Below are positions 44,354 to 57,609 of a stretch of DNA of 64,000 bases, one piece after another. Location of the stretch: positions 74,175,493-74,239,492 of the forward strand of contig NC_071353.1 of NCBI RefSeq assembly GCF_943734655.1. Direction: 5' to 3'. Position numbers and translations under genes: made by a program. The notes beneath the pieces are model-generated. The model did not search any database, was not told the origin of the DNA, and saw only the letters and a list, made by a program, of their open reading frames with translations. Within the stretch, counting starts at the first letter, position 1. Each line of letters opens with the position of its first letter. The DNA comes from Sabethes cyaneus (taxonomy: Eukaryota; Arthropoda; Insecta; Diptera; Culicidae).

Positions 44354-46763
44354 AACCTGCTCTGGACCGATGGTTCTGTACGACGAGGACAATGGACCAC
44401 TATCAGCTCTATCAGGACAATTCATCGCAGTCACGAACACAACAGAAGACCAGAAATTTCCCGCTGCTCCTACAATGACATCCGAGTGCCCATTTGACAA
44501 CGTGGGATTATCTGTTCTGTCAGGTAATTATACAATGGGTATATGTCCGCCCGAAGCGACCATAGATGCTAGACACTCTCAAAACAACCTCCTTCCACAT
44601 GAACCGTCCTGGAGCATGCCTGGAGTTTTCGGTGAGGAATCTATCATCATTGCAACTTTACCAGCTCCGGCTACACCAACACAATTCGGCGCAGGTGTCA
44701 GCACAACAGGAGATGTGTACATTTCTGTTGCTTCATCTACCTTCGAACCTGTGAACCCTACTACATCAGCACTAACTAGGCAGTTAGCATCCACTACGTT
44801 TTCTGTGAGGTGTGCCGTAGCTCCGACGACAGTTAAAATTCCAGCTTCTGACAACATAAAAGCGCTATCGACCTTCGAACTTCCAGACTCCGGACTTAGA
44901 CAACAATGTTTCATCACACTTTCTGACAACGTGGCATTATCTGTTCCGTCAGGTAAATATACAATGAGTATATGTCCGCCCGAAGCTATCGTAGATACTA
45001 CACACACTGAAAGAGATCTTCTTCCATATGAACTGAACGGGGAGGTGCTGCATAACGATCAACTTGTGCCCAGACAAGAGTCTCTTACCAATACAACAAC
45101 ACCGGCTACCAGAACTGCATTTCGTCGCACTGAGAGCTCAATTACAGTGTACTACCAGAATGTAAGAGGGCTTCGAACCAAGATCGAGGATTTGTTTCTA
45201 ACTGTTTCGAACGCAGAGTACGACATAATCGCTTTAACTGAAACATGGCTTAATGAGGAGATTCATTCTGTACAACTGTTCGGCACCAATTACACGGTGT
45301 ACCGGAACGATCGCGACCCCATTGCTACAGGGAAAAAGAGAGGAGGTGGAGTTCTCATTGCGGTTTCGTCCAAGATTAATTCTTCTAAGTCCACGTCTCG
45401 AGTTAGCAACAGTGTAGAGCATCTTTGGGTGAACGTGTATGGGTCGGGTAGCACCGTTGCCGTTGGTGTAGTCTATATAGCACCTGAGCTTGCAGTTGAA
45501 ACCGAGCTCTTCGAACAGCATATTGAATCTGCCTTTACTATAACTGAATCACTACGATCGTGTGACTGCCATTTATTGCTTGGGGATTACAATCAACCAG
45601 GTTTAGTATGGACAAGCTCTTCTACTGACTTTTTATATCCTGATCCATCCAAATCAAGATTTTCCACTCCGAGCTCCGTTCTCGTTGATGGAATGGCTAC
45701 GATGGACATGAAGCAAATTAGCGGTGTTAAAAATAACAGAGACCGTACCTTAGACCTCATTTTTATTAATGCCGAGTTTGTTCCGAGGTGCTCTGTATCA
45801 GAGGCAGTTGAGCCTCTAATTCAGGCGGATTTATTTCATCCAGCTCTTGTTGCTAACCTTCAGTATACTTATCCGATTAACTACCATGACTGCGCTGACG
45901 AGACTGAATTCGACTTTCACAAAGCTGATTTTGCTGCACTTAGCCGTGCTATTGGGAATCTCAACTGGTCGCAGTTATTAGATGGTAGTATTGACAGCGC
46001 AGTGGAAATTTTTACCTCCCAGATGTCGCAGTTCTTTCATCGCTTCGTTCCTGCTCCACGCACTCGCAGAAAACCACCGTGGTCGAATCATCAACTTCGT
46101 GAGCTGAAACGCTTACGAGCTGCCGCATTGAAACGATACATCAACTGTCGCAACCCGTTTACAAAGCGGGAATTCAACTTCGCTAGTAGCAGTTACCGGA
46201 CATTAAATCGTCATCTTTACTCAAAATATGTGCAGCGTAAGGAAACAGATTTGAAGCGTAATCCAAAAAGCTTTTGGCACTTCATGAACGAAAAACGCAA
46301 AACAAGTGAGCTACCGACAAGCATGTTCCCTGACACAAAAGTAGCTGAGTCTCGCGAAGCGATTTGCAATTTGTTTGCTGACCATTTCTCTACAGTGTTT
46401 AAAATTGACCCTGCCAGTGATCAATCTACCAATTTGGCATTGAGATTTGTGCCCAGTGACGCTATTGATTTTAGAGTCATCAGTTTTACTGTGGAAGACG
46501 TTTTATCTGCAATTCGAAAATTGAAATGTTCCGTAGCGGCTGGACCTGATGGCATTCCTTCAATCGTATTCAAGAAATGCGCTGACTCTATAGCAATACC
46601 CTTGACCATCATTTTTAATGCGTCACTATCGCAGCGAAGTTTCCCGAAAGGTGGAAAGAATCCACAATGTTTCCTATTCATAAAAAAGGAGATAAGCGTG
46701 ATATCACCAACTATCGTGGGATTACCTCGTTGTGTGCTGGATCCAAACTTTTGGAAATTTTAG
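44331..46763 (+). CDS. CR1-like ORF2, endonuclease and start of RT
   Basis: An 810-codon frame. Residues 1-265 are low in known motifs and contain a repeated FDNVGLSVLSGNYTMGICPP-like block (also NVALSVPSGKYTMSICPP), an internal duplication. The APE-type endonuclease follows: VYYQNVRGLRTK, IIALTETWLN, RNDR...GGGVLIAV, LLLGDYNQPG, LDLIF. The RT starts with AAGPDGIPSIVFKKCA, then the frame is lost after SQRSFP. The continuing RT is in ORF 46667-48013. The first in-frame ATG is at about 44370; the frame opens at a GTG. Confidence 0.82.
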   Translation: MKTLTWNETCSGPMVLYDEDNGPLSALSGQFIAVTNTTEDQKFPAAPTMTSECPFDNVGLSVLSGNYTMGICPPEATIDARHSQNNLLPHEPSWSMPGVFGEESIIIATLPAPATPTQFGAGVSTTGDVYISVASSTFEPVNPTTSALTRQLASTTFSVRCAVAPTTVKIPASDNIKALSTFELPDSGLRQQCFITLSDNVALSVPSGKYTMSICPPEAIVDTTHTERDLLPYELNGEVLHNDQLVPRQESLTNTTTPATRTAFRRTESSITVYYQNVRGLRTKIEDLFLTVSNAEYDIIALTETWLNEEIHSVQLFGTNYTVYRNDRDPIATGKKRGGGVLIAVSSKINSSKSTSRVSNSVEHLWVNVYGSGSTVAVGVVYIAPELAVETELFEQHIESAFTITESLRSCDCHLLLGDYNQPGLVWTSSSTDFLYPDPSKSRFSTPSSVLVDGMATMDMKQISGVKNNRDRTLDLIFINAEFVPRCSVSEAVEPLIQADLFHPALVANLQYTYPINYHDCADETEFDFHKADFAALSRAIGNLNWSQLLDGSIDSAVEIFTSQMSQFFHRFVPAPRTRRKPPWSNHQLRELKRLRAAALKRYINCRNPFTKREFNFASSSYRTLNRHLYSKYVQRKETDLKRNPKSFWHFMNEKRKTSELPTSMFPDTKVAESREAICNLFADHFSTVFKIDPASDQSTNLALRFVPSDAIDFRVISFTVEDVLSAIRKLKCSVAAGPDGIPSIVFKKCADSIAIPLTIIFNASLSQRSFPKGGKNPQCFLFIKKEISVISPTIVGLPRCVLDPNFWKF

Positions 46764-48013
46764 TAGGAGACGTACTTTTCGTTGCAGTCAAATCATACAT
46801 CTCGCCTGCTCAACATGGTTTCTTCAAAGGCAGGTCAATTAATACAAATCTTGTCGAATTCTCAGCGCTATGTATCAAGGCTATTGAAGACGGATACCAA
46901 ATGGATACCATATACACTGATCTTAAAGCAGCCTTCGATCGTGTTGATCACCGACTACTGTTGGCTAAAATCAATCGCTTGGGTGCTTGTTCACATTTCG
47001 TTGGATGGCTGAAATCCTATCTGGTGAATCGCAAACTAAATATTAAGCTGGGTTCGTTTCGCTCCTACAGTTTTTGTAACAATTCCGGAGTACCTCAGGG
47101 GAGCAACCTGGGACCACTACTGTTCTCAATATTTTTTAATGATGTTTGCCTGCTTATACCTCATGCCTGCAAACTTTTGTATGCTGATGATCTGAAGATG
47201 TTTATCAGGATTAAATCAACAGAAGACTGTCAGGAGTTGCAGCGGTTAGTGAAGCTGTTCGAGGACTGGTGTTGTTGGAATCAACTAGTAATTAGTGTAC
47301 AGAAATGTTGTGTTATTTCCTTCACGCGCAAGAAAACGGTTATTGGATGGGATTACAAAATCGGCGGCTGCTCTCTTGAAAGAGTAAAAGTGGTTAAAGA
47401 TCTTGGAGTCTTGCTAGATTCGCAGTTTTCATTCAGAGACCATTACTCGAGCATCATTACCAAAGCTAACAGGAACTTAGGTTTTATTAAAAGAGCCGCC
47501 AGTGGTTTCCGAGACCCCTACTGTCTGCGATCGCTATATTACGCACTTGTTCGTTCAATTTTGGAAACAGGATCAGTAGTTTGGAGCCCTTATGCAAGCT
47601 GCTGGACAAATAGAATTGAGGCTATCCAATCTCGGTTCGTAAGATTTGGTTTACGATTGCTTCCGTGGAATGACCCAACACGCCTGCCACCGTATGAGGA
47701 TCGCTGTCGTTTATTCGGAATGGAGACCTTACAGCGTCGTTGCAACTCAGCCAGAGCTTTATTTGCGGCCAAACTATTGCTCGGAGACATCGATTCACCG
47801 CCACTTCTAGAGCAGATCAATCTGAACGTGCCAGTTGTACTCCTAAGATCCAGAGAGTTCTTGAGACTGAATTTCAGACGGACGAACTACGGTAGAAATG
47901 ATCCTGTTTATGCTATTTTTTGTGAATTTAATAATGTGTACCACTTGTTTGATTTTTCTCAATGTGCGTTAAGTTTCAAAAAAACCTTGAAGAATTTTAA
48001 CTTGTCTGTGTGA
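46667..48013 (+). CDS. CR1-like ORF2, RT core and C-terminus
   Basis: This frame carries the rest of the RT: MFPIHKKGDKRDITNYRGIT, the HGFFKGRSINTNLVEF block, IYTDLKAAFDRVDHRLLL with the first catalytic Asp, NSGVPQGSNLGPLLFSIF, KLLYADDLKMF with the YADD box, and LGVLLDSQFSFRDH, followed by a C-terminal domain with WSPYASCWTNRIEAIQSRF, seen in CR1/Jockey elements. It would have followed 44331-46763 as one protein; a single-base indel near 46640 separates them. It ends 88 bp before the terminal repeats. Confidence 0.87.
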   Translation: MFPIHKKGDKRDITNYRGITSLCAGSKLLEILVGDVLFVAVKSYISPAQHGFFKGRSINTNLVEFSALCIKAIEDGYQMDTIYTDLKAAFDRVDHRLLLAKINRLGACSHFVGWLKSYLVNRKLNIKLGSFRSYSFCNNSGVPQGSNLGPLLFSIFFNDVCLLIPHACKLLYADDLKMFIRIKSTEDCQELQRLVKLFEDWCCWNQLVISVQKCCVISFTRKKTVIGWDYKIGGCSLERVKVVKDLGVLLDSQFSFRDHYSSIITKANRNLGFIKRAASGFRDPYCLRSLYYALVRSILETGSVVWSPYASCWTNRIEAIQSRFVRFGLRLLPWNDPTRLPPYEDRCRLFGMETLQRRCNSARALFAAKLLLGDIDSPPLLEQINLNVPVVLLRSREFLRLNFRRTNYGRNDPVYAIFCEFNNVYHLFDFSQCALSFKKTLKNFNLSV

Positions 48014-48101
48014 TGTAAATAGTAGTAGTTCTAGCTTTAATTTTTATTCATGTAGACGAGACTTGTCCGATGGATTAATAAACAATAACAATAACAATTT
48101 T

Positions 48102-48329
48102 GTTTGACATAATGATGAAAGAAATTTAGGGAAAAGGTGGAGATTTTCATAAACGTGTAGAAAAAATTAACATTAAGGTTACGCTTTTCATGATTACACA
48201 GGTATGGGAACTGATGCCTGAATATTCAATCACAAAATTGTAGAATCCACTGTACAATCCAAACCCTATTTACGAAGCTGATATATTTGCAGAGATTTAA
48301 GCAAAAAAAGATAAGCGGGTTTGATAAAA
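48102..48329. other. Spacer after the CR1-like element
   Basis: AT-rich, nothing recognised. Confidence 0.3.
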
Positions 48330-48825
48330 AGGGTCTTTTTGACGTAGGACTACGTCTTTGTTTACTATACTGGGACTGGGTAGCACTTTGTGAAAATGAA
48401 AATAGAAGTGTAACGTTTGAATGAAAGATTTTAAATGCTAGTAACTACTAAACTACTGAACGAAACTGAACAATTTATATGTCGTTGGATAGATAAAATG
48501 CCCAGCAATTTTATAGGGCGGAGAGAACAATTTTAATGAGGGCGTAAGAGGGGGGGAGGATCCTATACAAATGAAACACAAATTTCCTCATAACTCTGGA
48601 ACTAATCAAGCAAATGGAACCAAATTTGGAATATGGGGGTTCCAGAAGGCAAGAATTTTTACTATGGTAAATTGAGGGGGGACTCTCATACAAATAATAT
48701 ACAAATTTCCTCATAACTCGAGTACTAATCAAGCAAATGGAACCAAATTTGACATGTGGGGGTTTTTGTAGGCAGGAATTTTCATATCATATTTGCGATG
48801 AACGTGCTTTGCTTTAATGTTATTT

Positions 48826-49203
48826 TATTTGAATTTTTGAGTCACCGGTCAATTATGTGTGCAATTTAAAATTGATATTTTTCGGTGAATACGATAAAAA
48901 CTTTCCCTTTCCTTTACGTTTCGGCTTACTGATTTCCTATTCAGCCATCTTCAGAATCTTTATTACAAACGAAAAACAATATTTTACTTTAGTTTTCACG
49001 ATTAACACAATTACAATATTTTTGAATTTATAAACTTACATCAGCCTAATTATTTCATTTTAACTATTATCGGCTTTCCGTGCGCCAACCGCAAACGAGC
49101 TGCGTCGTCAATGGATGAATAGGAAATCAGTAAGCCAAAACGTAAAGAAAAGGGAAAGTTTTTATCGTATTCACCGAAAAATATCAATTTTAAATTGCAC
49201 ACA
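48826..49203. mobile_element. 378-bp foldback insert with 13-bp duplication
   Basis: TTTAATGTTATTT is repeated exactly at 48813-48825 and 49204-49216, and the TTAA-element copy near 23440 shows the site once. Arms GTGCAATTTAAAATTGAT...TTTCGGCTTACTGATTTCC (48850-48940) and the inverse at 49120-49200 face each other. A 13-bp duplication is more typical of retrotransposition than of DNA cut-and-paste. It contains hammerhead-like locus 3. Confidence 0.65.
48918..48954 (-). ncRNA. Hammerhead-like core motif, locus 3 (hypothetical)
   Basis: Minus strand: CTGAAGA, T, a stem GGCT...AGCC with the inner pairing CTGA/TCAG, then GAAAC. CGTTT upstream could pair with AAACG to make stem III. The opposite arm of the foldback keeps GGAAATCAGTAAGCC but has AAAAC instead of GAAAC, so only one arm has the core. 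Confidence 0.38.
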
Positions 49204-49625
49204 TTTAATGTTATTTGTAACCAATGGGCCTTTTAAAGGCCACATACGAGTTAAAGTAAGATTATTGAAACTAATCAAGCTAATATTCAATACAATAATC
49301 TGCCATTCATTATCCATTCCAACCTTTATGATGCACATAAGTGATTTTAAAAGAAATCTCTATGTCTGAAAGGTTGCAGGCGTTGTACTCGTGAAATCCC
49401 GTCCACGTATTTTCATAGCCACCGTTGCATTCAATGAAGAATCGAATCTGAATATTTCGCTATTTTCTTCTAAACATTCACTGACACAATGGCACTCACA
49501 GATTTTTATAAACATTCATATGCCAAAAATGCAGTTTACATTAGTCTTAGATCTGATGATCTGATATAGTCCTACGTCACCTTTTCGTACAACCCTTAGG
49601 GCTATATACTTTGTAGTTTTTTAAA

Positions 49626-49774
49626 TGGAGGTGCTCCCATTAATCGAGAGAAGATCCAATCGGCACCAAACTTAGGTTGGAGGCCGCTAGGTGGATTAAT
49701 TCAGGGTCAGGTTCTTGGCAAAAGTGCAATTCAGAGACGAGGCACATTTGTGGTTGTAACTAGTTTAAATTATA
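49626..49774. other. Spacer
   Basis: Contains CTAGGTGGATTAATTC, resembling the TG-family end. Nothing else recognised. Confidence 0.3.
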
Positions 49775-50209
49775 CAGTCATCCCAGTATTACGGGCCAGT
49801 TAAGCATGATACTGCTACAAAATTATCGGTAGAAACACAGATTTAAATAATTTACAGATTATTTATAACTTAATTGGTTATAAATATACCATAGTTTGAT
49901 GTTCTGTAGGCAATCTTGCTCAAAAATTACACACTTTTTTGCAGAACAACAAAAAGTGAGCATATTCCATTCCTAGTATTATGGGCCACTTTTAAACCTG
50001 GTCAGAATTATGGGTCAATGTTCCCAGTATTATGGGTCAGTAAAACAACATAGGTTTTGTTTCGAGAAAATCGCACGCACGCGCGCGCCCCGCAATTTAG
50101 GGATCTTGTTATATCTTGTACTGCACTCAGCAACTTTCTGAGTGAGTTGAGTTTAGATTCAATTTTAGCTTCTTCTTCAAGAAACTCATTAAACTGACTC
50201 AATGTATGA

Positions 50210-50530
50210 TGGATGGTACTCAGTGCTGTTTTCGGATTTCGAGTGGAATGTCAAGTTCATCCGAGTCCCTCAGAGGGCTTCATCAAAGTGATGGTCTCTA
50301 TGGAAAACCAAGTATGCAAAAGGCGGCCTAAGCTAAATAGATACGATAGACAGGGCATGTTGCAAGAATGCCGGACAACTACCCTACAAAGATGGTATTT
50401 GGCTCACATCCGGTAGGAATAAGGGCGCAGCGAGCAAGATGGTTAGATTAGGCGGAGCGAGTCTGAGAAATTAAAGAGCGTTGGCCCACAACCGAGTGCA
50501 TTGGAGAAACTTTGTTCATCAGGCTTTATC
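50210..50530 (+). pseudogene. RTE fragment with internal deletion (second copy)
   Basis: Forward-strand RTE DNA jumping from a mid-RT segment (ATGGATGGTACTCAGTGCTG) to the 3' part (TGTTGCAAGAATGCCGGACA and AGCGAGCAAGATGGTTAGAT). It matches 38700-39095 in reverse complement. Confidence 0.75.
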
Positions 50531-50579
50531 TTAGAACAGCAAGCCAACTAAGTACAGTAAGTTCAGGAAGAAGAAAAGT

Positions 50580-50770
50580 ATTTGATCCTGGATTATTAGT
50601 TTTGGGTGGTTTCCAAAAATAACGCGGAACTGTACTGTACGGTAGATTGGGATCCCTTGCAACTTCCCGAACTTTTTCGATTTGTCTTGCTGGATCAAAA
50701 GCGTGATGCAATATATCTGAATCATAGAGCTTCGATTTCTGTATACTGATTTTCTGTGCACGTTTTTTCG
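50580..50770 (-). pseudogene. Decayed transposase N-terminus (psq/pogo-type HTH, inferred)
   Basis: Minus-strand frames give FDPARQIEKVREVARDPNLP followed by YSTVPRYFWKPPKT, preceded in another frame by NQYTEIEAL and FRYIA. The order of a helix, a basic EVARDPNLPYSTVPR recognition-like helix and a basic tail resembles the DNA-binding domain of pogo/Tigger transposases. The matching remnant in copy 1 is at 38515-38690. Frameshifts and stops make it non-coding. Assignment is an inference from pattern only. Confidence 0.5.
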
Positions 50771-51515
50771 TTTTACTGAAAACAAATTACAATTATAGTC
50801 AAAAACAGCGAATACTGTTGATCTATATGCTTGACCCATAATACTGGGAAAAGTCAATTTTGCTCCTAGTATTATGGGCCATTGTTCAATTTCGTATATT
50901 AAAGTGGAAAATGAATTTTTCTAGGCGGTTTCACCGTAATTCAATGAATACATACTTATTCCCTCGATTTCGGTTCATTTTATGCTCAGACACACAAATT
51001 TACGCCGCTTTTCAGCTTATAATTCACAACCGACTTTTTATAACAACCACAAAAATAACAACAAATCGACAGTCGATTGGAGCCAACTGACAACTATCGA
51101 AAAATTAACGCATTTGAACTAAGTGTATTGCTATCAAGCATGCAGCGGAATGTTGCTTCTATCTATTGAACTCATACTCGATAGTTAAATACTAATTTGT
51201 TACGTAGGAAACTAACGTAAAGTATGGACTGGCTCATAATATTGGGGTGACTGTAACAAAACGATTGAAATTTATTTCCAGACTACTTGAAGGATCATTA
51301 TTAGTTTTTGTAACACTTTACAAATAGCAAACACGCAAACGTTCTTCGAATCAGCAAAGAATATTTGATTTATTTATGCCCTAACTACTTAATAGCGCAT
51401 TTTGATAAAGAATCCACAGAAGACTTCTGGTCTGGACTTTGTATTTGTATAATATTATGAAAATTAAAAGGAATTGAATAATATTAATAAACTGTTTATT
51501 TTTGTTAATTTTCAG

Positions 51516-51624
51516 TACTCTTGTCACAGTTGTATGGGATGCCTTTCCTAAAATGAAATATTGGCAAGTTGCAGCTATTTTATCTGTAATTGGATTTTGC
51601 GCCGGCATTGTTTACGTGACACCG
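51516..51624 (+). CDS. SLC6 transporter exon (gating serine and next helix)
   Basis: This 109-bp exon follows a TTTGTTAATTTTCAG acceptor and ends ACACCG|GTAAGT, a near-consensus donor. With the AG left by the exon at 16876-16943 it opens with Ser-Thr and reads TLVTVVWDAFPKMKYWQ and then SVIGFCAGIVYVTP, the SLC6 segment in which the D.FP motif and GFL.G..YVT.GG helix are conserved. The next exon should start with Gly-Gly; it is outside the window or hidden. The protein would be a plasma-membrane Na+-coupled transporter, probably of amino acids. Reading frame, splice sites and family motifs all agree, so this is the best supported host gene here. Confidence 0.9.
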
Positions 51625-52179
51625 GTAAGTAAATGAAACTTTATTTTCACGAACCTTTTGCTGCACATTATTACTCCACCAAGTTATCTGTAAAAACCCG
51701 AATTAAACCACCTAGCAGTGTGACCTAGCCTTTCTACTACAACAATTATTTTTCAATTTGTGAACAACATCTATAATTATGTCGATTATATTTTTAAATA
51801 TCATTTATCAAAATCCTTATTTAACAGTAAAATTCCCAAGAACGAACTGCGTGCAATAATTATATTTTCTTTTCCATGGTGCGTAAATATTTATTAGCGT
51901 CATTTAATTTAGTTTAAACCTCATTTTTTATTTTTAAAATATTTACGTGGTTTATAGAAACATACGCAAACACAAAAGTTAATTTTTGCAGACTTGCATG
52001 AATTTATGTAGAAAACTGGAAATTATGGAAACTAAATGAAATCAATGAAACAGTGCAACGCCATAAATACGCTTGAGGATGGCCAATTCCAGCGCCAGTC
52101 GTTTTTGGTAGCTTGAATGGTTTTGTTTGAAATTTATACAAATTTATATGGAATCAACTCATTTGCACTTTCTATAGGA
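51625..52179 (+). other. Downstream SLC6 intron
   Basis: Starts at the GTAAGT donor. AT-rich, no further exon recognised up to the L1-like element. Confidence 0.6.
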
Positions 52180-52270
52180 TTTTTTTTTTAATAGAAAATA
52201 TATTTACAATTGGCTACAAAGTACAATATACAAGTCACTTAACCTAACTTATTCTATTCACAAACTCCTT

Positions 52271-53167
52271 TTAGAAAATATCCAAAAAATGCTTAAAGTT
52301 TATTACAAATAGTTTCCTGTTATTCCACCTAACTTCTCTGATTTTGCTTTGTAACTCACTTAAACTTCCCCTATCATATTTACGTAAGCAATAAGACATC
52401 GTTTCAGCCATTAACCACAATGCAGCTTTATACTTGGCATTTTTCGTGCTAATGCTACATGACAGTAACTCTTCTGCATCATTTAAATTGATTCTAAACT
52501 TTCTTTTGATGACATCATTTAGCCACTGCCAAATAGAACTCGAAGCTGAACATTTTTTGATTCTATGCTCCACCGTATCGATTCTTCCACAAGAGTCACA
52601 CGTGGGTGAATCAGTACCTCTTATTCGATGATTAAAGAGTTTTTCTTTACATGAAATAATGTCTCTTGTTACTACAAATAATGTTGATTTGGACTCAGAT
52701 GACAGGAAATTTTTACTAGTATTTTCAAAAATATTTTCCCATAGCAAATGAGGTCTGACAACTTGTTGCTTGATAGTGAAATTTGGTGAGTCAATAACAT
52801 AATTATAGAACTGTTTACATGTTGTATATTTTAGGTTTCGAAGGTTGTTTGCTAGCTGAATCCAGTCTCGCGTATTTTTTGTCAGATTTACGTTATTTAC
52901 TTGTTGGAGCATGAATTCATCAACCACGGGCTCATTTTTTGGTAAAAGAATGTTTTTGGCAAAAAGACTTTTTGTTTTAGCTTCCACATCAACTAGAGAG
53001 AGACCCCCTCTACACACCGGTAAATACAATTCTTTCCGTTCTACTTTGTAAAACTGGCCTTTCCAGAGAAATTTACCACACATGCTTCTTAATAGCGCGA
53101 TATGCTTATTGTTAGGCGGAAAAAGCTGGGCAATATACCATAGTTTTGACAGTATGAAACTGTTCAA
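52271..53167 (-). CDS. L1/Tx1-like ORF2 C-terminal domain
   Basis: The 298-residue frame is the distal end of ORF2, separated from the RT by the TG-family insertion. It begins NSFILSKLWYIAQLFPP, a segment that follows the RT in L1/Tx1 elements, has FLWKG and GGLSLVD motifs, and ends with a CDSCGRIDTVEHRIKKC zinc-binding motif (CX2CX7HX4C pattern). An in-frame TGA lies just before MNSFIL if the insertion is removed. The stop is 91 bp before the poly(A). Confidence 0.8.
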   Translation of the reverse strand: MNSFILSKLWYIAQLFPPNNKHIALLRSMCGKFLWKGQFYKVERKELYLPVCRGGLSLVDVEAKTKSLFAKNILLPKNEPVVDEFMLQQVNNVNLTKNTRDWIQLANNLRNLKYTTCKQFYNYVIDSPNFTIKQQVVRPHLLWENIFENTSKNFLSSESKSTLFVVTRDIISCKEKLFNHRIRGTDSPTCDSCGRIDTVEHRIKKCSASSSIWQWLNDVIKRKFRINLNDAEELLSCSISTKNAKYKAALWLMAETMSYCLRKYDRGSLSELQSKIREVRWNNRKLFVINFKHFLDIF

Positions 53168-53180
53168 AAGTCATGTTTTT

Positions 53181-55630
<2,450 letters not shown>

Positions 55631-57024
55631 TTTTTGAAACAAATTTAATTTTCTTTTGTAGTGGAGTGATAAAATAAAGTTGATGTTCTTAATCAAATCA
55701 TCGTAATTTACGGCAATCATTTGCTTGTAGTTGTCTGAAAATTTAATACCTAATATTTTGATCTCATTTGATTCTTTGATCATCTGCGGCCCTATAACAC
55801 AGCTGTTTAGTCTCAAAAACTGCGATTTTCTTAAATTTAGTTTGATTTTTGAGTAAATGCTAAAGTAGTTTATTAACTGCAGAACTGTGTCAAACTCATT
55901 GTCATTTTTAATAAAGATATTGAAGTCATCAGCGTAGGCGATTACTTTGATAATTACGTCATCCACTAAAACCCCTGTTATATTTTGATATATCGTTCTA
56001 ATTAACGGTTCCAGATACAGGGCAAACAGTGCTATGCTCAAGGGGCATCCCTGTCTGACTGAGCTTAAAATCGGAAAACTGGACGTTAGAAATCCATTGA
56101 AACATACGCTTGACGTGGCATTTTTATACAGCTTACGTAGACATTCGATAAAATTCGGCGGTGATCCAAATCTATCCAACACAAACCATAAAAACTCGTG
56201 ATCAACTCTATCGAATGCCTTTTCAAGATCTACACTCAATACTGCTCCCTTAAATCTACGACTGCGATTAGATTTAATCAACACGTTCCGCAACAGACGT
56301 AAATTATCAACGCATGAATTATTCGAGATGCACGCTGACTGTCCTCGCCCTAGCAATTTTACTAGCATAGGTTGTAGACGATTGTAAAGAATCTTTGTGA
56401 AAATCTTGTAATCAGTATTTAGCATACTGATTGGTCGTTTATCTTTCAAACTATGTTGATCACCCTTTTTTGGAATGAGAGCTATAATACCCGAGGAAAA
56501 AGAAGCTGGAGGATACTCACCATCAACAAGGAATGAATTATACAGGGCAAGTAAATCGTTTTTGATTAAATCATAAAACATCAAGTAAAATTCGTAGCTT
56601 ATTCCGTCTGGTCCAGGGCAAGTCTTTTTCGAGGCAGTTTTTACTACGAAATCAATTTCTTGCAATGTAATTGGTCTAACTAAGCTCATTCTATCATTGT
56701 CGTCTAATCTTTTATCCATGATGGTCAAGACGTTTTCGTAGTTCCTGCATGAATCTGGTTGTTTTTGAAACTTTTCTGAGTAGTGCTTAAATATTTCAGG
56801 CTTAAGAATATTGAGATCTGACGTAATCTCATCGTTAATACGCAATTTTAATAACTTGGACTGCGATGATCGATTGATGAAAGACGTTACTTGAAAAAAC
56901 GACAACTTTTCGTCGCTACAAATTGCGTTTACCTTCAACTTGTGTTTAAATTTATTCAACCGTTGTTGTTCCAGCTCCATTAATTTAGATTTCACTATCA
57001 TCAGTTCTGATGAAACATCGATAT

Positions 57025-57609
57025 TCAGATTTTGTTTTTCCACGATCTCCCGAAGACATACATAGAAAAAATTATCTGTCTATTCAATTGTTGATTCATA
57101 ACAAACATTTCATGTTTAAAAAAAGCTCGGATACCTCTCTTCACATCGTTATTCCACCAAAAGTTCAAATTTTGATGAGAATTTCGTTGCTGTAGTTGCA
57201 AATATGTTTGTTTGAATCTATTTTGTACATCCTCATTGCCAAGTAATGATGCATTCATCTTCCAGTATCCTCTACCATAGAAATTGATGCTAACATTCCC
57301 TACTTCCATTTTAAACATCACACTATTGTGATCTGAGAAAGGGACCGCAATTGTTTCTACACTTCTAATTAAATCTACAAAGCGAGCTGAACCGTCGATA
57401 CGATCAAGCTGTGATTTCGATTCTCCTCTACAAAAAGAGAATTTGCCGTTTAATTTTTTTGCCAATTCTACATCTCTCAGATCTAATTCAGTTACCAATC
57501 TCCTCAAGCCCATACAGGAATTTTTTGACGAACCATTTGAGTCATTTTTTTCTAAAATGCAGTTAAAATCACCCAATACTACATTCTCTCTAAATTCAGC
57601 TAAATGCAC
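57025..57609 (-). pseudogene. L1/Tx1-like endonuclease C-terminal half (left copy)
   Basis: Contains VVLGDFNCILEKNDSNG (catalytic Asp/Asn motif), SQLDRID and VPFSDHNSVMF (terminal Asp-His motif) of APE-type endonucleases, then RGYWKMNASLL, the usual bridge to the RT. It ends in a frameshift about 40 bp before its stop. The N-terminal half is in other frames at 57643-57982. Confidence 0.8.

Larger units (their letters stand above)
42690..48101 (+). mobile_element. CR1/Jockey-like non-LTR retrotransposon
   Basis: A two-ORF element: ORF1 with zinc fingers, and ORF2 with endonuclease and RT. The 3' end is a short (AATAAC)n-type repeat at 48077-48098 rather than poly(A). The 5' start is uncertain but a TCATTATTCGCGCGTTCAGT leader precedes ORF1. 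It is intronic and parallel to the SLC6 gene. Lesions: a small duplication breaks ORF1 near 43270 and a 1-nt indel breaks ORF2 near 46640. PHD-like plus CCHC ORF1 and the RT wording favour the CR1 group; Jockey is the alternative. Confidence 0.8.
48330..49625 (-). mobile_element. Second copy of the TTAA-type element (inverted, end-truncated)
   Basis: Reverse-complement match to the outer parts of 22338-24720: the GACGTAGGACTACGTC palindrome and CAGTCCCAGTATAG-like block, a short Helitron minisatellite run (48540-48780), then the 23035-23520 module. It lacks the GGGGGCATAG ends. The insert 48826-49203 interrupts it. Confidence 0.65.
49775..51253. mobile_element. pogo-like element, copy 2
   Basis: Ends CAGTCATCCCAGTATTACGG and the inverse of CAGTCACCCCAATATTATG, with TA on both sides (49773-49774 and 51254-51255). 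It lacks the two insertions found in copy 1 and so acts as an empty-site reference. At least six further CCAGTATTATGGGYCA-like motifs are spread through it (about 49970, 50010, 50030, 50832, 50868 and near the right end). Confidence 0.75.
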
